A DNA stretch of 64,000 nucleotides from Zasmidium citrigriseum (Eukaryota; Ascomycota; Dothideomycetes; Mycosphaerellales; Mycosphaerellaceae): contig NHNW01000033.1 in the NCBI GenBank assembly GCA_002786025.1, forward strand, positions 310,001 to 374,000, given 5' to 3'. Under the pieces are notes generated by a model. The model made no database searches. It was not told the DNA's origin and saw nothing but the letters and a program-made list of their open reading frames with translations. Shown here piece after piece: positions 22,467 to 34,118 of this stretch. Both the position numbers and the translations under genes were made by a program. Position 1 is the stretch's first letter. Each line of letters begins with the position of its first letter.

Positions 22467-23936
22467 ATGTCTCAACGTAAAGTGATTCCTATGTTTAGTT
22501 TCCCTTCCTCTCCTCGCGCACTAGTTAGTAGACAGTTATCTAATAACCAACCGCAAGGATCTTAAGAGGAAGGTATGTGGTCTTCATCGGATGAATCCGA
22601 TGAATTAAGTGTCCTATAGTAGACTTCTAACGGTCCGCTAAGGAAGATGTCGAACTTGCCCGACCTTAACACGCCTAGTGCCTAGGACGACGACGTCCAA
22701 GACCGAGAAGACCGTGTTACGGCCAAACAAGTCTGGAAGGAGAAGAAGAAGGAGCGTCGCTAGGTCGAGCGCGCGTAGAAACAGGCTAAGGCGCGTAAAG
22801 CTAAGGAGAACGGAGGGGAACCTGCACGGGTACACCGTAAGTGTGGCCAGCGCCACTAGGCATCGCAAGATTGTCCAGGTGCTAAGCAATACATAGCGGA
22901 ATCCCCGTAGGCGACTGTCCACGTCCCTGCAATACAACCCCTATTAAGTTCTGTCCCGCAATCGACCGACTCCTCCCAGGCGGCGAGCGCAGATCCATTT
23001 ACTAAACCTACGCCCGCCGCCGCCTCTTTAAAGTTGGCTGGCAAACGACCAGCGCCAACCTTAGCGCCGTCTTCGCCTTAGAAGGATCGTAAGAAGGCAA
23101 AAGGTCAGTCCAAGAGTACCGTCCGAAAGACCGCCTAGGCCAAGATAGTCGAATCCAGTATCGAGGGGATTACGAGCTCGCTCTGAAACTTATTAGTCTC
23201 AGGCTCGACCGCAAGCACCAAGTAACCTACACTACCGCCTCCTAAGCAAAAGGCAACGCCTATTGTTAGGCTAGCGAAGAGTCATGCGAAAGGTCCACTA
23301 GCTCTTACCTCCGACCCTTCGATCTACGGCGACGGAACGCATGTTTACCTACGCCTTCCCGAAGAACTAAAGAAAATCGAGCTCTCGCGGCAGGAGGTGT
23401 ACAAGGCTATTACGGCGGAAGTGGTTAATGTTAGGAACTTGTTGTTCTGGAAGAAGATTAATGCGTCGGGATGGATCGCGCAGTATGCCTCTTATAAGGT
23501 CGCACAACAAGCCGAAGGACGAAAGGCTACTATTCGGGGACTTCTAGTCCCTGCGAGTATCTATCGTACGGGTGCGCCGCGTGCATTCATTGCTAACTCG
23601 GTTAGGCGGAATGATAGGTACCTAGTCGCTTGCGCCTTAGCCCAGCTTGACGCCCGTCTAAAACACATTAAGTTTTGGTTAGGGCAATTGAAGATGGGCT
23701 TTGCCTATACGGATATTGTTGTGGTGGTTTTTGATGGAGTTACGGGCATGTATAGTTTTAATATTCCTGTAGGTCCCCCACGAGGACATTATAACACCCC
23801 ATTCATGGTCAGGTTTAGGGCGGTAAACCTATCCAACACTTGTAATGCTTACGGAGCAAACCACCGTACAGTGGATTGCCCCGACGTTGAAGGCCGCTTC
23901 TTTATAGGCGAACGAGCGTTAGAAGGCCTACTGTAG
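22467..23936 (+). pseudogene. LINE ORF1 (gag-like) with RIP stops
   Basis: The frame starts MSQRKVIPMFSFPSSP and carries several in-frame TAG codons in its first 900 bases, but is uninterrupted from 23397 on (about 180 codons). A Lys/Glu-rich N-terminal half is followed by a domain with EELKKIELSRQEVYKAITAE and near the end a single CX4HX4C-like knuckle (NTCNAYGANHRTVDC). It would encode the RNA-binding protein of the LINE. The stop before ORF2 is TAG, so whether it is native or RIP-made is uncertain. Confidence 0.75.
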
Positions 23937-23953
23937 GACAAGCCTAGCATCTA

Positions 23954-26900
23954 ATGAATAAGAGTGTGTTAATTGCCTCCCTTAATGTGTCTTCCATCCG
24001 TAGTCCCGCCCAATTCCGCGCGATGTACGACATGATAAGTAGTAGAAAGTTAGATATCCTTCTGCTCTAAGACACTCGTCTTACAGAAGAGATTAGTAGT
24101 GAACATGTGGCGCGTTACCCGCCGATCTCTATTACCTTACACAGCTATGAGAGTAACGAGTTCTTCGCAGGTGGCGTTAGTGTAGTAATTAACAATTCAA
24201 CTACGAAGTGGGATCCAGACGATCACGTCTTATACCGCGACGACGCGGGGAAACTACTAGTAGTGAAACTAATTTGCAAAGGGGAACCCCTAGTTGTAGG
24301 AACAGTGTACTGCCCGATAGACCGTAAACGGCGAAAATGGTGGCTCGATAACCAGGCTGAAAAGCTCTCTAATCGTCCATTGTTAGAACCATGCGACCTA
24401 GTTGGCGGGGATTGGAATCAGGCTGTAGAGCCTCGTAACAAACGTGTACGAACGGAGTGTCGTGTACGGCTAGTCTAGGCTAATAACAACCTTGTATCGG
24501 CGTTAGGTAGCCCGCAACGAACACTTGTTGATAGATAGAGGGTTTCTAATCCTAATCTAATCGACTACACGTTCTACAGGTCGTATAACAATGGGATCTC
24601 TCGTATCGATCGAATCTACATCGACGAGACACGAATGGCCGCTACTAGGGATTGGCGGATATCTAGTTCAGGCCTTAGTACAGATCACCGTCTTATTACC
24701 TGTTCTTTACGATACCAATCGAATGTAGCACGTGGTCCTAGCCAGTGGCGCCTCAACCCTGTTCAGCTAAATAGGGCGTAGGTGCCCGAGAGCCTTCAAA
24801 GTTTATTGCAGGTTCTTCCTAGCGAGAACCCTCTCCTAGAATGGGATCTCTTCAAGCGGGTGATTCAACATGGCTTCAAAGAGGCTGCCGATCTAGCCCG
24901 ATAGTAGCGGGGGCAGCTAGAGTATAACCTCGCAAAACGTTGGAAGAAATTGGTTCAGCAACGCTCTACTATCTTAGACGCTGCATTGGAGGCTTAGATT
25001 ACGGCTGTTAACGTACACCAAGAATGCCTAGCGGAATGGCAGTATAAATCTTACTTATACGCCGCCTACGCGAAGTTCTTGCTACATAACGAGAAGCCTA
25101 CGAAGTGGTTCTACGCGAGGGCGAAAGCTTTTAGCCAATATGTTATTGTTAGCCTTCGCGATAGTAATAGGGAAGTCCAAACGGATACTAATGCCCTGCT
25201 TAACATCGCGCGAGAGTATTACTGCACGTTGTACGGTCCTAAACACTTAGAACGACGGGCATGGGCTCAGCTCCTAGACGCTCTTCCAAATCGGGTTAGT
25301 GCGGATTCCCAATCGGGCCTTATCGCTCCAATTGATCCATTCGAGATCCAGAAATCCATCGGCAGAGCTACAACTAGCAAATCCCCTAGTATTAATAGTC
25401 TCCCGTGCGAATTCTATAAGAGCCTATGTAAACGCCCGAAGAAGAAAAAGAGGGCCGAGTCGGATGATGGTAAAGACTACCTTCCACTAGCTGTGTGCTA
25501 CACGCTTGCAAAGCTATATAACACAATTGGGGAAACGGGTCAAGTACTAACAGATTGGACGGACGGTGTTCTAACCCTCCTCTACAAGAATAAAGGAGAA
25601 AAGGTTAACCTAAAGAATTACTAACCATTGTCGATTATGAATGTGGATTATAAGATCTACACCGAAGTTCTAATGCAGCGCCTTATCCGAGCACTAGACG
25701 ATGTTCTTGGCTCTTACTAGACGGCGTTTCTTCCCAAACGCCTTATTAATAACAATGTCAGAACAGTGCAGTACTTAATTGATCGCTATGGCTACCGCGG
25801 CCCGCTCCCTCCTCTTGTGAACGAAGGGATCTGTATCCTCTTCCTTAACCAAGAGAAGGCGTATGACCGAGTAAGCTATCGCTTCTTGTAGGCAGTTCTC
25901 CTCCGCCTCGGTATTCCTAGAGAATTCGTACGGTGGCTGCAGACTCTCTACAAGGACGCTCGCATCCGTGTGTTCCTTAATGGGTACCTTAGCGACTATC
26001 TCCCCGTTCTTAGTAGCGTGCGGCAAGGCGATCCTATTAGTTGCCCTCTTTTCATTGCAACGATAGAGACGCTTGCCCAGCTTATTCTCCAGGACGATAG
26101 CATTCGCGGGGTGCAAGTGGGCTCTACGACTATTAAAGTGGGCATGTACGCCGACGACACATAGATTGTCCTCCGGAATTAGGCTAAGGCGGATTAGGCT
26201 ATGCGCCTTCTAGATCTGTACAGCCGCGCATCGGGCTTACGCATTAACTAGGGCAAGTCCTACTTATTACGAGTAGGAAATGTACTAGAGATACAGATTC
26301 CCGACGCGCAAGTGATTTCCCTAGACTGTCCATACACACATCTCGGTATACCTATAGGCACCGACATTTCGGCACAGCTAGATGCATTTTGGCGGAGAGT
26401 AGTGCAGAAATACTTGGACCGTGCAGATTAGTGGCTGAAGCTGTTCCTCTCCCTTAAGGGCAGAGTGTTAATCGCAAACGCGATAATAGCATCCCTTCTA
26501 CGGTACGCGATCTAGTTCTTAACAGTTCCACCTGAAGTGGTTAAATCGCTTTAGAAGGAATACTACCAGATAGTGTGGGACGATCGTCCTCGCGGTAGCG
26601 TGAAGAACCTCCACGCCTGCCTCCACCGTAAGGAAGGAGGTATTAGCTGTGTAGATCTTCCTACCACGATCGAAGCCTCGTCTGCAACAACGATTATACG
26701 AGCAGCTAATAACCCACACCTTCCATAGGTCCAGATTGGTAAGGACATTCTTATAAAGTGCTCTCGGGTTACTCCAATTAAGGATGTATTAGTGTACCCA
26801 TGGTTCCAGACATAGTCCTCCTTAATTACCCACGTTCTAGGCTCCTTTAGACAGTTGTAGCGTGCGTGGAGAGGATTACATATCCTCCACCCCGAGCGTA

Positions 26901-28060
26901 GTATATTCTAGCTACGAGCACCGATGATTTGGGACGATCTGGAACTACTCCCTATCTTCTACCACCCGCACGCGGGCAAGGCTGCAAGATCTGGGTCACC
27001 TAAATGGAGCGCGGACGTGTGGCAGATCTTGTGGGATACGGGCGTTAGAACGTTGCAGGACGTCTAGGATTTCGATAAGTGCAAGCCGCTTACGCTGCAA
27101 GGACTCACTCCACAAGAGAGTGTCCGTGCTCACTAGGCTGTTACTCGATTCACCCAGGCGCTGCCAGAACACTATATGTCTAAAGCACGGGTCCTACGAC
27201 ACTTCGACCCCGAGTACGAATGGGTGTATCCGAGTGGCGATCTTGCGAGTAGCTACGTTGTCGGAACAACGGCTATTCGTTTAGCCCGCTTTAAAACAAC
27301 GTACAACACACTTCTAGCTCGAAAACTTGAGGGAGTAAGTTTTACCTCACGTATTGAGAAGATCACCTAGGCATTTAAGCGACGAGCAAACCAGACTCTT
27401 GAACTAGATAGATTATGGTCTAGTCTTCGCGTCCTCTATAGGGTACCAAAAACCGGGGATCTCTTATAGCGACTAATACATGGACAGGTTCGCACTAGTA
27501 CACGCCTTAATTGGATACCAGAAACGCAACAATACTGCCCTATAGATAGTCAAGATCTTAGCATAACCCATATCTAGGTCGATTGCGTATGTGCTAAAGC
27601 GGTGTGGAGCGAGGTTTCTACTATATGGTTACGGTGTTCTAGGCGGCCGTTCCCAGCAGCGACTAGCCTCGATGAACTAATCGCATTCCTAGCTATTAGT
27701 CCACCTCGGGTGTTCCGTGTGGACAGACGACGGTGGCTCACATTGTGTCAGGTCGCGATGTGGTCTATATGGAAGGCATACCTATCCCACTTATTCGCTA
27801 AACGGGTGAACTATTAGGCGAGTCCAGAGGCTGCGGTTTCATTCTATACGGAAACCCTCCAACGCCATATCCTCGCGGATCGCGTTGCCTTACTATCGGA
27901 CGTTATCGCAACTAATAAGCATTGTTCGACAACGGTGTTTAAACAGCTCTAGGGCGAAGAGGCTAGGAAAGTAAAGGTCCGCCTAGGCCCTCTCTGCCTG
28001 CGAGGCCCAACTGTTATTTACTAGAAGGTCTAAAATGGGGTTCTTATAGAGGCATGTTAA
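23954..28060 (+). pseudogene. LINE ORF2: APE endonuclease and reverse transcriptase, RIP stops
   Basis: A single reading frame of 1369 codons, without a frameshift, is broken only by stop codons, nearly all TAG. It has an endonuclease (IASLNVSSIRSPAQF, DTRL, GGDWNQ, RIDRIYI, STDHRLI) and then RT: VLTDWTDGVLTLLYKNKG, NVDYKIYTEVLMQRL, TAFLPKR, SSVRQGDPISCPLF and YADDT followed by TAG. A C-terminal part with HILHPERS, LIHGQVRTSTRLNWIP and a Cys-containing segment resembles the zf-RVT region. Replacing TAG by Gln or Trp restores family consensus at the YADDT and RT sites, as RIP predicts. Confidence 0.88.
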
Positions 28061-28117
28061 CTCTGTGTACGGACGGTAGTATTAACACCTGTCCTAGGGT
28101 AGCTATAAGCTACATAT

Positions 28118-28187
28118 ACGGTGGAGTGGGTTAAATAGTGGTTCGATTCCGCTAACGAGCTCCTGGTGGCATGATCACCTCCACCGT
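28118..28187 (+). other. Stem-loop with tRNA B-box-like motif at the LINE 3' end
   Basis: ACGGTGGAG (28118-28126) pairs perfectly with CTCCACCGT (28179-28187) across a 52-nt loop containing GGTTCGATTCC (28140-28150), identical in form to a tRNA T-arm/B box. It lies in the 3' region of the LINE, 45 bp from the insertion end, where LINE reverse transcriptases bind their RNA. Function is inferred. Confidence 0.5.
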
Positions 28188-28232
28188 TAGCCGCTATCAT
28201 AAACGGCCTTACCAAAATAAAACAACTTCATT

Positions 28233-28253
28233 GCTCGAGACGTTACGATTCTA
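28233..28253 (+). repeat. Target-site duplication, right copy (21 bp)
   Basis: Exact repeat of 21902-21922, at the right border of the LINE; Copia coding sequence resumes here. Confidence 0.9.
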
Positions 28254-28561
28254 GAAGGACGATTCCTCTATAAAACATATAGTTCTAAAGCAAAAGACGA
28301 CACGTTGATAATAGAGCTAGAAATAGAGGAATCGCCTAAAAGGGCGTTAGAGCTAACCCAATCGGGACGCCAAGCCCAAAAAGCTTCTAGTGGGCTAACT
28401 CAAATAGGAAGTACCCCTTTAGAATCTTCTAGAACGTCCCAAAATAAGTCGCAGAGGTTATAAACCGTACTACTAGTACTAATAATACTGGTTAGTTAAT
28501 AGACGATAGGATTAAAGACGAGTTAGCTCTCTACGCATTATCTAGTACTAAAGAGGTTAGT

Positions 28562-28664
28562 TAGTAGGTCCCGTACATAAGGTAGAGGTATCTAACTACC
28601 CTCTTATATACTACTTCCTTCTATACGCTACCCCCCTCTATAGCTAGTATATACGAACTAAGTA
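28562..28664 (+). repeat. Direct repeat A1 of the outer element (103 bp)
   Basis: Matches 51169-51271 at constant offset with a handful of mostly transition differences; both copies share TATAGCTAGTATATACGAAC near their right ends. Confidence 0.8.
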
Positions 28665-29275
28665 GAGTACTTATTATTATAGTATTCCTAGTACTTCTTG
28701 CTTCTCTCTCGTTTCTTTATATCGTTAGTAGCCGCGGCGGGCTCTTAGTAAAGGCTTTTAGAACCCCTATACGGGCTTCTAGACGTCTAGAATACGTAAG
28801 TTAAGGCTCTCTCCTATACTAAGATATAGTATAGAGCTATTACCTCTTCTGTACAAGGCTACGCTACTCTATTAAGACATAGCGAGTAGTGCTAAGGAGT
28901 ATAAGGGATAGTAGTATAAGGGGTTAAGTAGCGTAATAGTAGTATTAGCCGCGTAGGTAGGTTATCTTTACGATAATATTACTATTTAGATTAAGAAGAA
29001 GAAGACGAGCTATAAGATATAGCTATAAGAATACCTACTATGTACTTCTATAATATCTAAGGTAGTACTAGTACGTCTATAGGTCCTTCCGCTATAGCTA
29101 ATAATATATAACTAGCTTATTAGCGCCCCCGTCTACTACGCCCTACCCCTTAATTAATAAGACAATATAGTACTACTATCGCCTTAAATAGCACTAGTAC
29201 GATAGATGCTAATACCTCTATAGTATCTAGGCCTAGATTATACGCTATAAGAGCTAGCAAACTAGGTAATAATTA

Positions 29276-29373
29276 TAATCCGGATTACATGCAGCCTGTA
29301 GATACGTCCACTACGACCTCCGCTCCTTCCTTCCTTCCTCAACCTCACCACGACTCGTACGGGCCTGCACACA
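29276..29373 (+). repeat. Split direct repeat A1 of nested copy 1 (98 bp)
   Basis: Repeated at 33759-33856 (A2). The differences are C/T or G/A transitions, with A2 carrying the mutated state, which is the RIP pattern. Confidence 0.85.
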
Positions 29374-29420
29374 CTGCTAAAACTGTTTTCTGAGGGTATT
29401 GGGCTCTTAGAAGACAGCAG

Positions 29421-32400
29421 TTGCCGATTGCTTTCAGATTGTTGACTTGTGCCGTGCAGCGGACTAGTACAATGGTAAGTCAGGTGAGCGGAAGCAGCAG
29501 TAGGGGTAAAAGAGCTCGCTCTGCTTTAATAGACCATCTTCAAGAAGAACACGCAGACTCATCACAAACCATCGATTTAGACCGTCTAAGACGCAATATA
29601 ACTTCTGCAGGTTTAGCAAATGCTAGTAACGCGGCCGCTACTATAGGCGCCACCGCTAACGTAGGCGCCATTGTATTAATCCCTCCGCCTCCGCTAGGCG
29701 CGTTAGCTGAGATCATGGTGGCCTACTACAACGCTATTGCTTCGGTTGGATCGAACAATAACGTGTAAGCAAACGTAGCGACTAGTTAGGGAGGCTAGCA
29801 ATCTAAGGACGATAGTACGTCTATTGTCCCCCTACTGCCTACGATCCCCGAGCCCGCCGTCACGTTTATTAAACGCACCCTCGATCCCTCCGTGCCACAC
29901 AAACATATTAACGAGATTGCGACTAGTGACTTCATGCCGCTCGATTTGCCAAACCTCCTCCTAAAGACCCTCGTTAAACTAAAGAAGAAGATTATATCGA
30001 ACTTCTACGACGCCGCAAGAGGTACATGGACAGACTACACCGTTCCAGCTGAATGGGTAGCTATTAACTCTATTATAACCTGGTTCCGCTGCATGAATAT
30101 CTTCTAGGTTATGATAGTAACTCTACACGGTAACTCTGTAGCTGCTGCTCCTTACGGCGGCGCTATTAGACTCCTTCAACGCATATTAGGCTTTATTGAA
30201 AGAATATGGATCAAATGCGAGACATACAGCTAGGACTTGTGTATAAGAGAGGTAGCTATCGTTACTATGGAGCATGCGCAAGCTTACGGATATATCTTAT
30301 CTACGTTCGACATTCTAGAAAGGATAACTGTCAAGATGAACTCGTCGGTTTCATACGATTACATTCGCTTCATTAAAGAATAGCGTAAGGACACTTAGCG
30401 TACGCGCGATAGGGTAGAGAGCGCCCGCGCGTCTACTGCCTTATCGTCGCGAAACGACGACGACGGCCTAGTAACACTAAACAAGAAGCCTAAGCTGTCT
30501 AAGGAGAAGGAGAAGGACAGCCGCTAGTCGCCTAAAGACAAACAAAAGATCAAGGACGCCGTTAAAGAACAATACTGTCGTAGGTGGAATGACGACGAAG
30601 ACTACGGCTACGAAAACTGCTAGCGCATTCATACTCGTTCTCGATGCAAAGATGAAGCAAACCCTTACAAACGCATTAACTGCACTAAATGACTACATAA
30701 TAGCGATAATAGCGGTGACATATCCGAATCTACGTCCTCCGCCTCCAATACCGCTATCGACACTAACTCGATTACTAATATCGCCCGCCCTCTCTTCGAC
30801 AACCTCTACATTACTAAACTGCTAGACGAGGCTGCGCTACTAGAACAAAAGCCTATCACACGGCCTAATACGGAAAGGTGGTTTAATCTCTGCGAGGGCA
30901 ATATACTGCTACTACCTGGAATTACGCCGTTAAAGGCCGACGTATAGCTCTTTGCACTCCGCGAGTACCCTAGCTACCTTCTACAAACCTTGTACCACGT
31001 AATCTTTTATGGAGCGAGTATAGGTTTGGCCGAAGGAAGCAGGCGTTCGCTAGACTCTAACAATACCAAGGCACGTAGATTACGCCACCTAAACTATAGT
31101 TCTGCCTCTAACGACCCTGACGAGATATCCTCGCAGATTGACAAGGACCTCGCTGCTAGCCGCATCGCCGCTGCTAACACAATTATAACTCCTACTAGTA
31201 AAGTGGAGGTTCTAATATCGCTATAGGCTCTAGCTCCAAAGAGCGACGGTAGGTAGAGACGTATCCACGATCTGTCGTTTCTAAGGGGACAATTGGTTAA
31301 CGACTTCATTCCACGAGAGCGCGCTACGATCTAGTACTCGTCCTTCTTAGTAATTGCTAAAGACATCCAGAAGGTAGGTACTAGTGCAGTTATTATTAAA
31401 CGCGATATTAAGGCCGCCTTTAGGATGATCCCCGTCGCAATGTTTTAATAGTGGCTACTTAATTTCTTCTAGAATAGCATTACATACGTTAAAAAGTGCC
31501 TACCCTTCGGTTTGCGTACTGCTCTATACATTTTTAACCTCTTCGTAGAGGCTCTATATTAGTTGATAATAAGATTGCTCGCAGACGCTGCTCTCGCCAA
31601 TGTTAAAGTCTACTACTACCTCGACGACTTTATCTTCATCGTACTATAACGACAAGCCTTTCGCTCTTCCGACGTTTGCACGCTTTGGAACCATCTAACG
31701 GATACCCTCGGCGTTCTACGCAATAACAAGAAAGATACGTAAGGCACAATCGTGGAGGTACTTAGTGTTAAAGTAGACACAACCGTAATAATAGTAAGGC
31801 TATTGGCTAAGAAGGTAAGGAAGCTAAGGACACTTATTAACGACACCTTGGTAAAAGGGCATACGTCGTACGACGAAGCTGTCTCGCTAGGTAGACAACT
31901 GTCTTAGGCCTCCAACGTCGTTAACGTAGGCCAATCTTTTATAGTGTCGTTGTGGTGTTATGCTGCCGCCTTCAAACGCTAGCATAATAAAAGGCGACTT
32001 CTACTAGAGGTAAAGAAGGATCTCATATAGTAGTTGTTAGCGTTACAACTCTCGAACGGGGTTCGAATTCTTAACGTCTTGCTTCTTAAGAAGGTCCACC
32101 TTTTTACTAACGCGTCTAACGCTAGTCTAGGGGGATTCTAGTACAGAAGCGACGACGATTATAGCGCATAGTATAGCAATACTAACGCTATCGAAGATGT
32201 CTTCTCGCTACCGCGATATAAGTATATAGAAGTACACATTAACGTAGCCGAAGTTTAGGCAGTTTAAGAAGCGCTTACGCGATAGGCAGACAACTGGAAG
32301 TTAAGCCTTTTATACATCTATACTAATAGCGTAGTGGCGTTTGCTAGCCTAAACCGCCGTCGCCTTAGAGGTGAAGCAAACGACTCGCTTCGCTAACTTC

Positions 32401-32850
32401 TTCTAACTACTGTCTTGCACGACATCTACATTTAAGCTACGTAGCTGCTATCGGCCTACAACGGCCTCGCAGATACCTTATCACGATTTAACTATAACTA
32501 CGAAGCTATTACTAATAATGACTTTATTAGGAAACGACTTGGTGTCTACAATCTATTATAGTTAGCGACGAGTACTCTTTCTGCCGTAACCGACAGACAA
32601 CTAGACTTAGTCTAATATACTAGAGTCCTTCGCCGCGGCACAACCCTCAAAAGAACTCGCGCTATTGATGTAGCTTAGTTTGGCAAAGAGTACACGCAAA
32701 ACCTATACGACGCACGTGCGACAGTATAAGGCAATCGCGGCAGCGGTAGGCTAATCGCTATAGCTAGCGACAAAGTCGCTGCTCGCTACCTTTATTTACT
32801 ACAAATCATTTGGACCTAGGAAAATTATAGGCGAAACGCTTACTACTGCG
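29421..32850 (+). pseudogene. Nested copy 1: gag-like protein, reverse transcriptase and RNase H, RIP stops
   Basis: One frame carries recognisable protein with scattered TAG stops. The gag-like part starts near MVSQVSGSSSRGKRARSALI and is open for 115 codons from 29421; it includes LLLKTLVKLKKKIISNFYDA. RT: RRIHDLSFLRGQLVNDF, AVIIKRDIKAAFRMIPV, KCLPFGLRTALYIFNLFVEA and YYYLDDFIFI (YLDDF 31617-31631). RNase H-like: LFTNASNASLGGF, LYIYTNSVVAFASL, NGLADTLSRFN. YLDDF with 'LPFGLRTAP'-like sequence is typical of DIRS-order RT. The 3' limit is approximate because the recombinase follows in another frame. Confidence 0.8.
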
Positions 32851-33640
32851 GTGGTCGCACTCCGTTCGTACTCCGTTAACTTCCACCTTCTAACTAAAGT
32901 CTTTAGCGACCCTTCGATAAAGCGGTACTTAGACGGTGCAAAGCGATATAACCCGTACTGTCGCAAAGAACGCTCGCCTATAACTGTCGAGATAGTAGAC
33001 GCTGTTATCTTCGATAATCTAGAGACTAGCGATTAACTCAACTTTAACGCCCTCGTTACACTCGCTTTCGCTAGACTCTTTAGACTTGGAGAGTTAACCT
33101 ACTAAGCAAACTCTCTAATCGACAACGTCTTATAGTAGAGAGAGCACGTAACAAGAGGTAACGTTGTGATCGAATCTAACCGTTTGCTAGTACACCTTAA
33201 GAGATTAAAGACTAACAGAAATCACGAGGGCGTTATTGTCCGCGTCGCGGTAACAGGTACCTCTATCTATGTAGTTGAGTACATAAAGCGCCTCTTTCGC
33301 CGATGCCCTTAATTACCTACCTCCCCGTTATTCACGATCTACAACCTAGACGGCTACGGCTATATAATTCGCAACGGATGTGCGAAGCAAGGCGTAATAA
33401 GGATAATTTAAGCAAGGCTAAGACGTAAGGGCATAAAGGACAACGACATTACGGGTTATTCTTTAAGAAGAGGTAGTATATAACGTATAAGAGATAATAG
33501 CTGCGCTAAGCACGAGATTCAACTGCTTGGAAGATAGCAAACGGACACGTGGAAGCGATACATTAAGACATCACCGCAGGATATCTTCGAACTATCTCGT
33601 CGTAGACAACGAACTAGCCAACGACAATAATGCGGCTAGG
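32851..33640 (+). pseudogene. Nested copy 1: tyrosine recombinase, RIP-inactivated
   Basis: The frame, one base out of register with the RT frame, reads LLTKVFSDPSIKRYLDGAKR, then LAFARLFRLGELTY (first catalytic Arg), GYSLRRGSI at 33454 (box II H-x-x-R with Tyr where His is expected) and LLGR-stop-QTDTWKRYI with the nucleophile Tyr. CAT to TAT at 33457-33459 is the RIP change that would remove the catalytic His. The change of frame relative to RT may be native ORF overlap or an indel. Confidence 0.75.
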
Positions 33641-33670
33641 CTTCGCTTTAGGGTTGTTACTAGCCGCTTT

Positions 33671-33751
33671 GGGCCCTCTATGTACCTGCGCTCTAGCGTA
33701 GGGCGGCCTTTACACCCTATTGCTCGCCTTTCCTTCGAACGGATCTACTTG
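33671..33751 (+). repeat. Split direct repeat B1 of nested copy 1 (81 bp)
   Basis: Matches 34038-34118 (B2) over 81 bp with two transition differences; starts GGGCCCTCTATG, ends GGATCTACTTG. Confidence 0.88.
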
Positions 33752-33758
33752 CTGCTTG

Positions 33759-33856
33759 TAATCCGGATTACATGCAGCCTGTAGATATGTCTACTACGAC
33801 CTCCGCTCCTTCCTTCCTTCCTTAACCTTACTACGACTCGTACGGGCCTACACACC
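33759..33856 (+). repeat. Split direct repeat A2 of nested copy 1 (98 bp)
   Basis: Second copy of 29276-29373, directly after B1. Confidence 0.85.
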
Positions 33857-34037
33857 CACCCGCCCTCCCTATAGACAACGCCTTCCTCATTAGGCACACT
33901 AGCGAGGGTGTCTTCTAGCAACTGCTAGAACGACGGGGATTGACAGCGCTAGATACAGTTGGGCAGATTGCTAGACATAGAAGTTTCAGATAATGTGTAC
34001 CTAGATTGCAGACATCGCGCGTATATACGCTGCTTGA

Positions 34038-34118
34038 GGGCCCTCTATGTGCCTGCGCTCTAGCGTAGGGCGGCCTTCACACCCTATTGCTCGCCTTTCC
34101 TTCGAACGGATCTACTTG
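34038..34118 (+). repeat. Split direct repeat B2 of nested copy 1 (81 bp)
   Basis: Second copy of B1; its end is the right border of the element. Outer-element gag sequence resumes at once (GGTAAGATAC block homologous to about 36097 in nested copy 2). Confidence 0.85.

Larger units (their letters stand above)
21923..28232 (+). mobile_element. Non-LTR retrotransposon (LINE, Tad-like), RIP-inactivated, nested in Copia
   Basis: A 6310-bp insertion bounded by an exact 21-bp duplication. The order is a 5' region of about 0.5 kb, ORF1 (22467-23936) with a C-terminal Cys/His knuckle, ORF2 (23954-28060) with APE-type endonuclease and reverse transcriptase (YADD at 26147), and a 3' region of about 170 bp that ends A-rich. 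This organisation matches fungal Tad-clade LINEs; the clade is inferred from layout, not from a tree. Each ORF stays in one frame throughout, and the damage seen is base substitutions making mostly TAG stops. It is less RIP-altered than the elements to its right. Confidence 0.9.
21266..28561 (+). mobile_element. Ty1/Copia retrotransposon fragment B, split by a LINE
   Basis: The left part (21266-21922) encodes an integrase core: YGPINPKTRQGFRYFLSIEA, FKSDNAKEF, then APYSPEQNGLIERPNRTLFN and EARLPKDIWGEALRAAIYLY, ending in a block homologous to the end of fragment A (VWARDVTIL). The right part (28233-28561) resumes with the same ARDVTIL block and continues into the post-integrase linker (LTQSG, GLTQIGSTPLESS). 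The inserted 6.3 kb is the LINE described below. The element is then cut at about 28562 by the outer DIRS-type element; no Copia RT follows. Confidence 0.75.
29276..34118 (+). mobile_element. DIRS-order (Ngaro/PAT-like) retrotransposon with split direct repeats, nested copy 1
   Basis: 4843 bp with the diagnostic arrangement A1 (29276-29373), internal genes, B1 (33671-33751), A2 (33759-33856), B2 (34038-34118). The internal part encodes a gag-like protein, an RT with YLDDF (31617), RNase H and a tyrosine recombinase; there is no DDE integrase. This architecture defines tyrosine-recombinase retrotransposons, which replicate through a circular intermediate and usually make no target duplication; none is seen. 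It lies inside the gag region of the outer element. RIP is moderate: many CA/TG steps survive, so it is probably younger than its host element. Confidence 0.88.

Noticed and set aside
28140..28150. Possible tRNA gene (GGTTCGATTCC)
   Set aside because: No acceptor stem, anticodon arm or A box of correct spacing; better explained as part of the LINE 3' structure.
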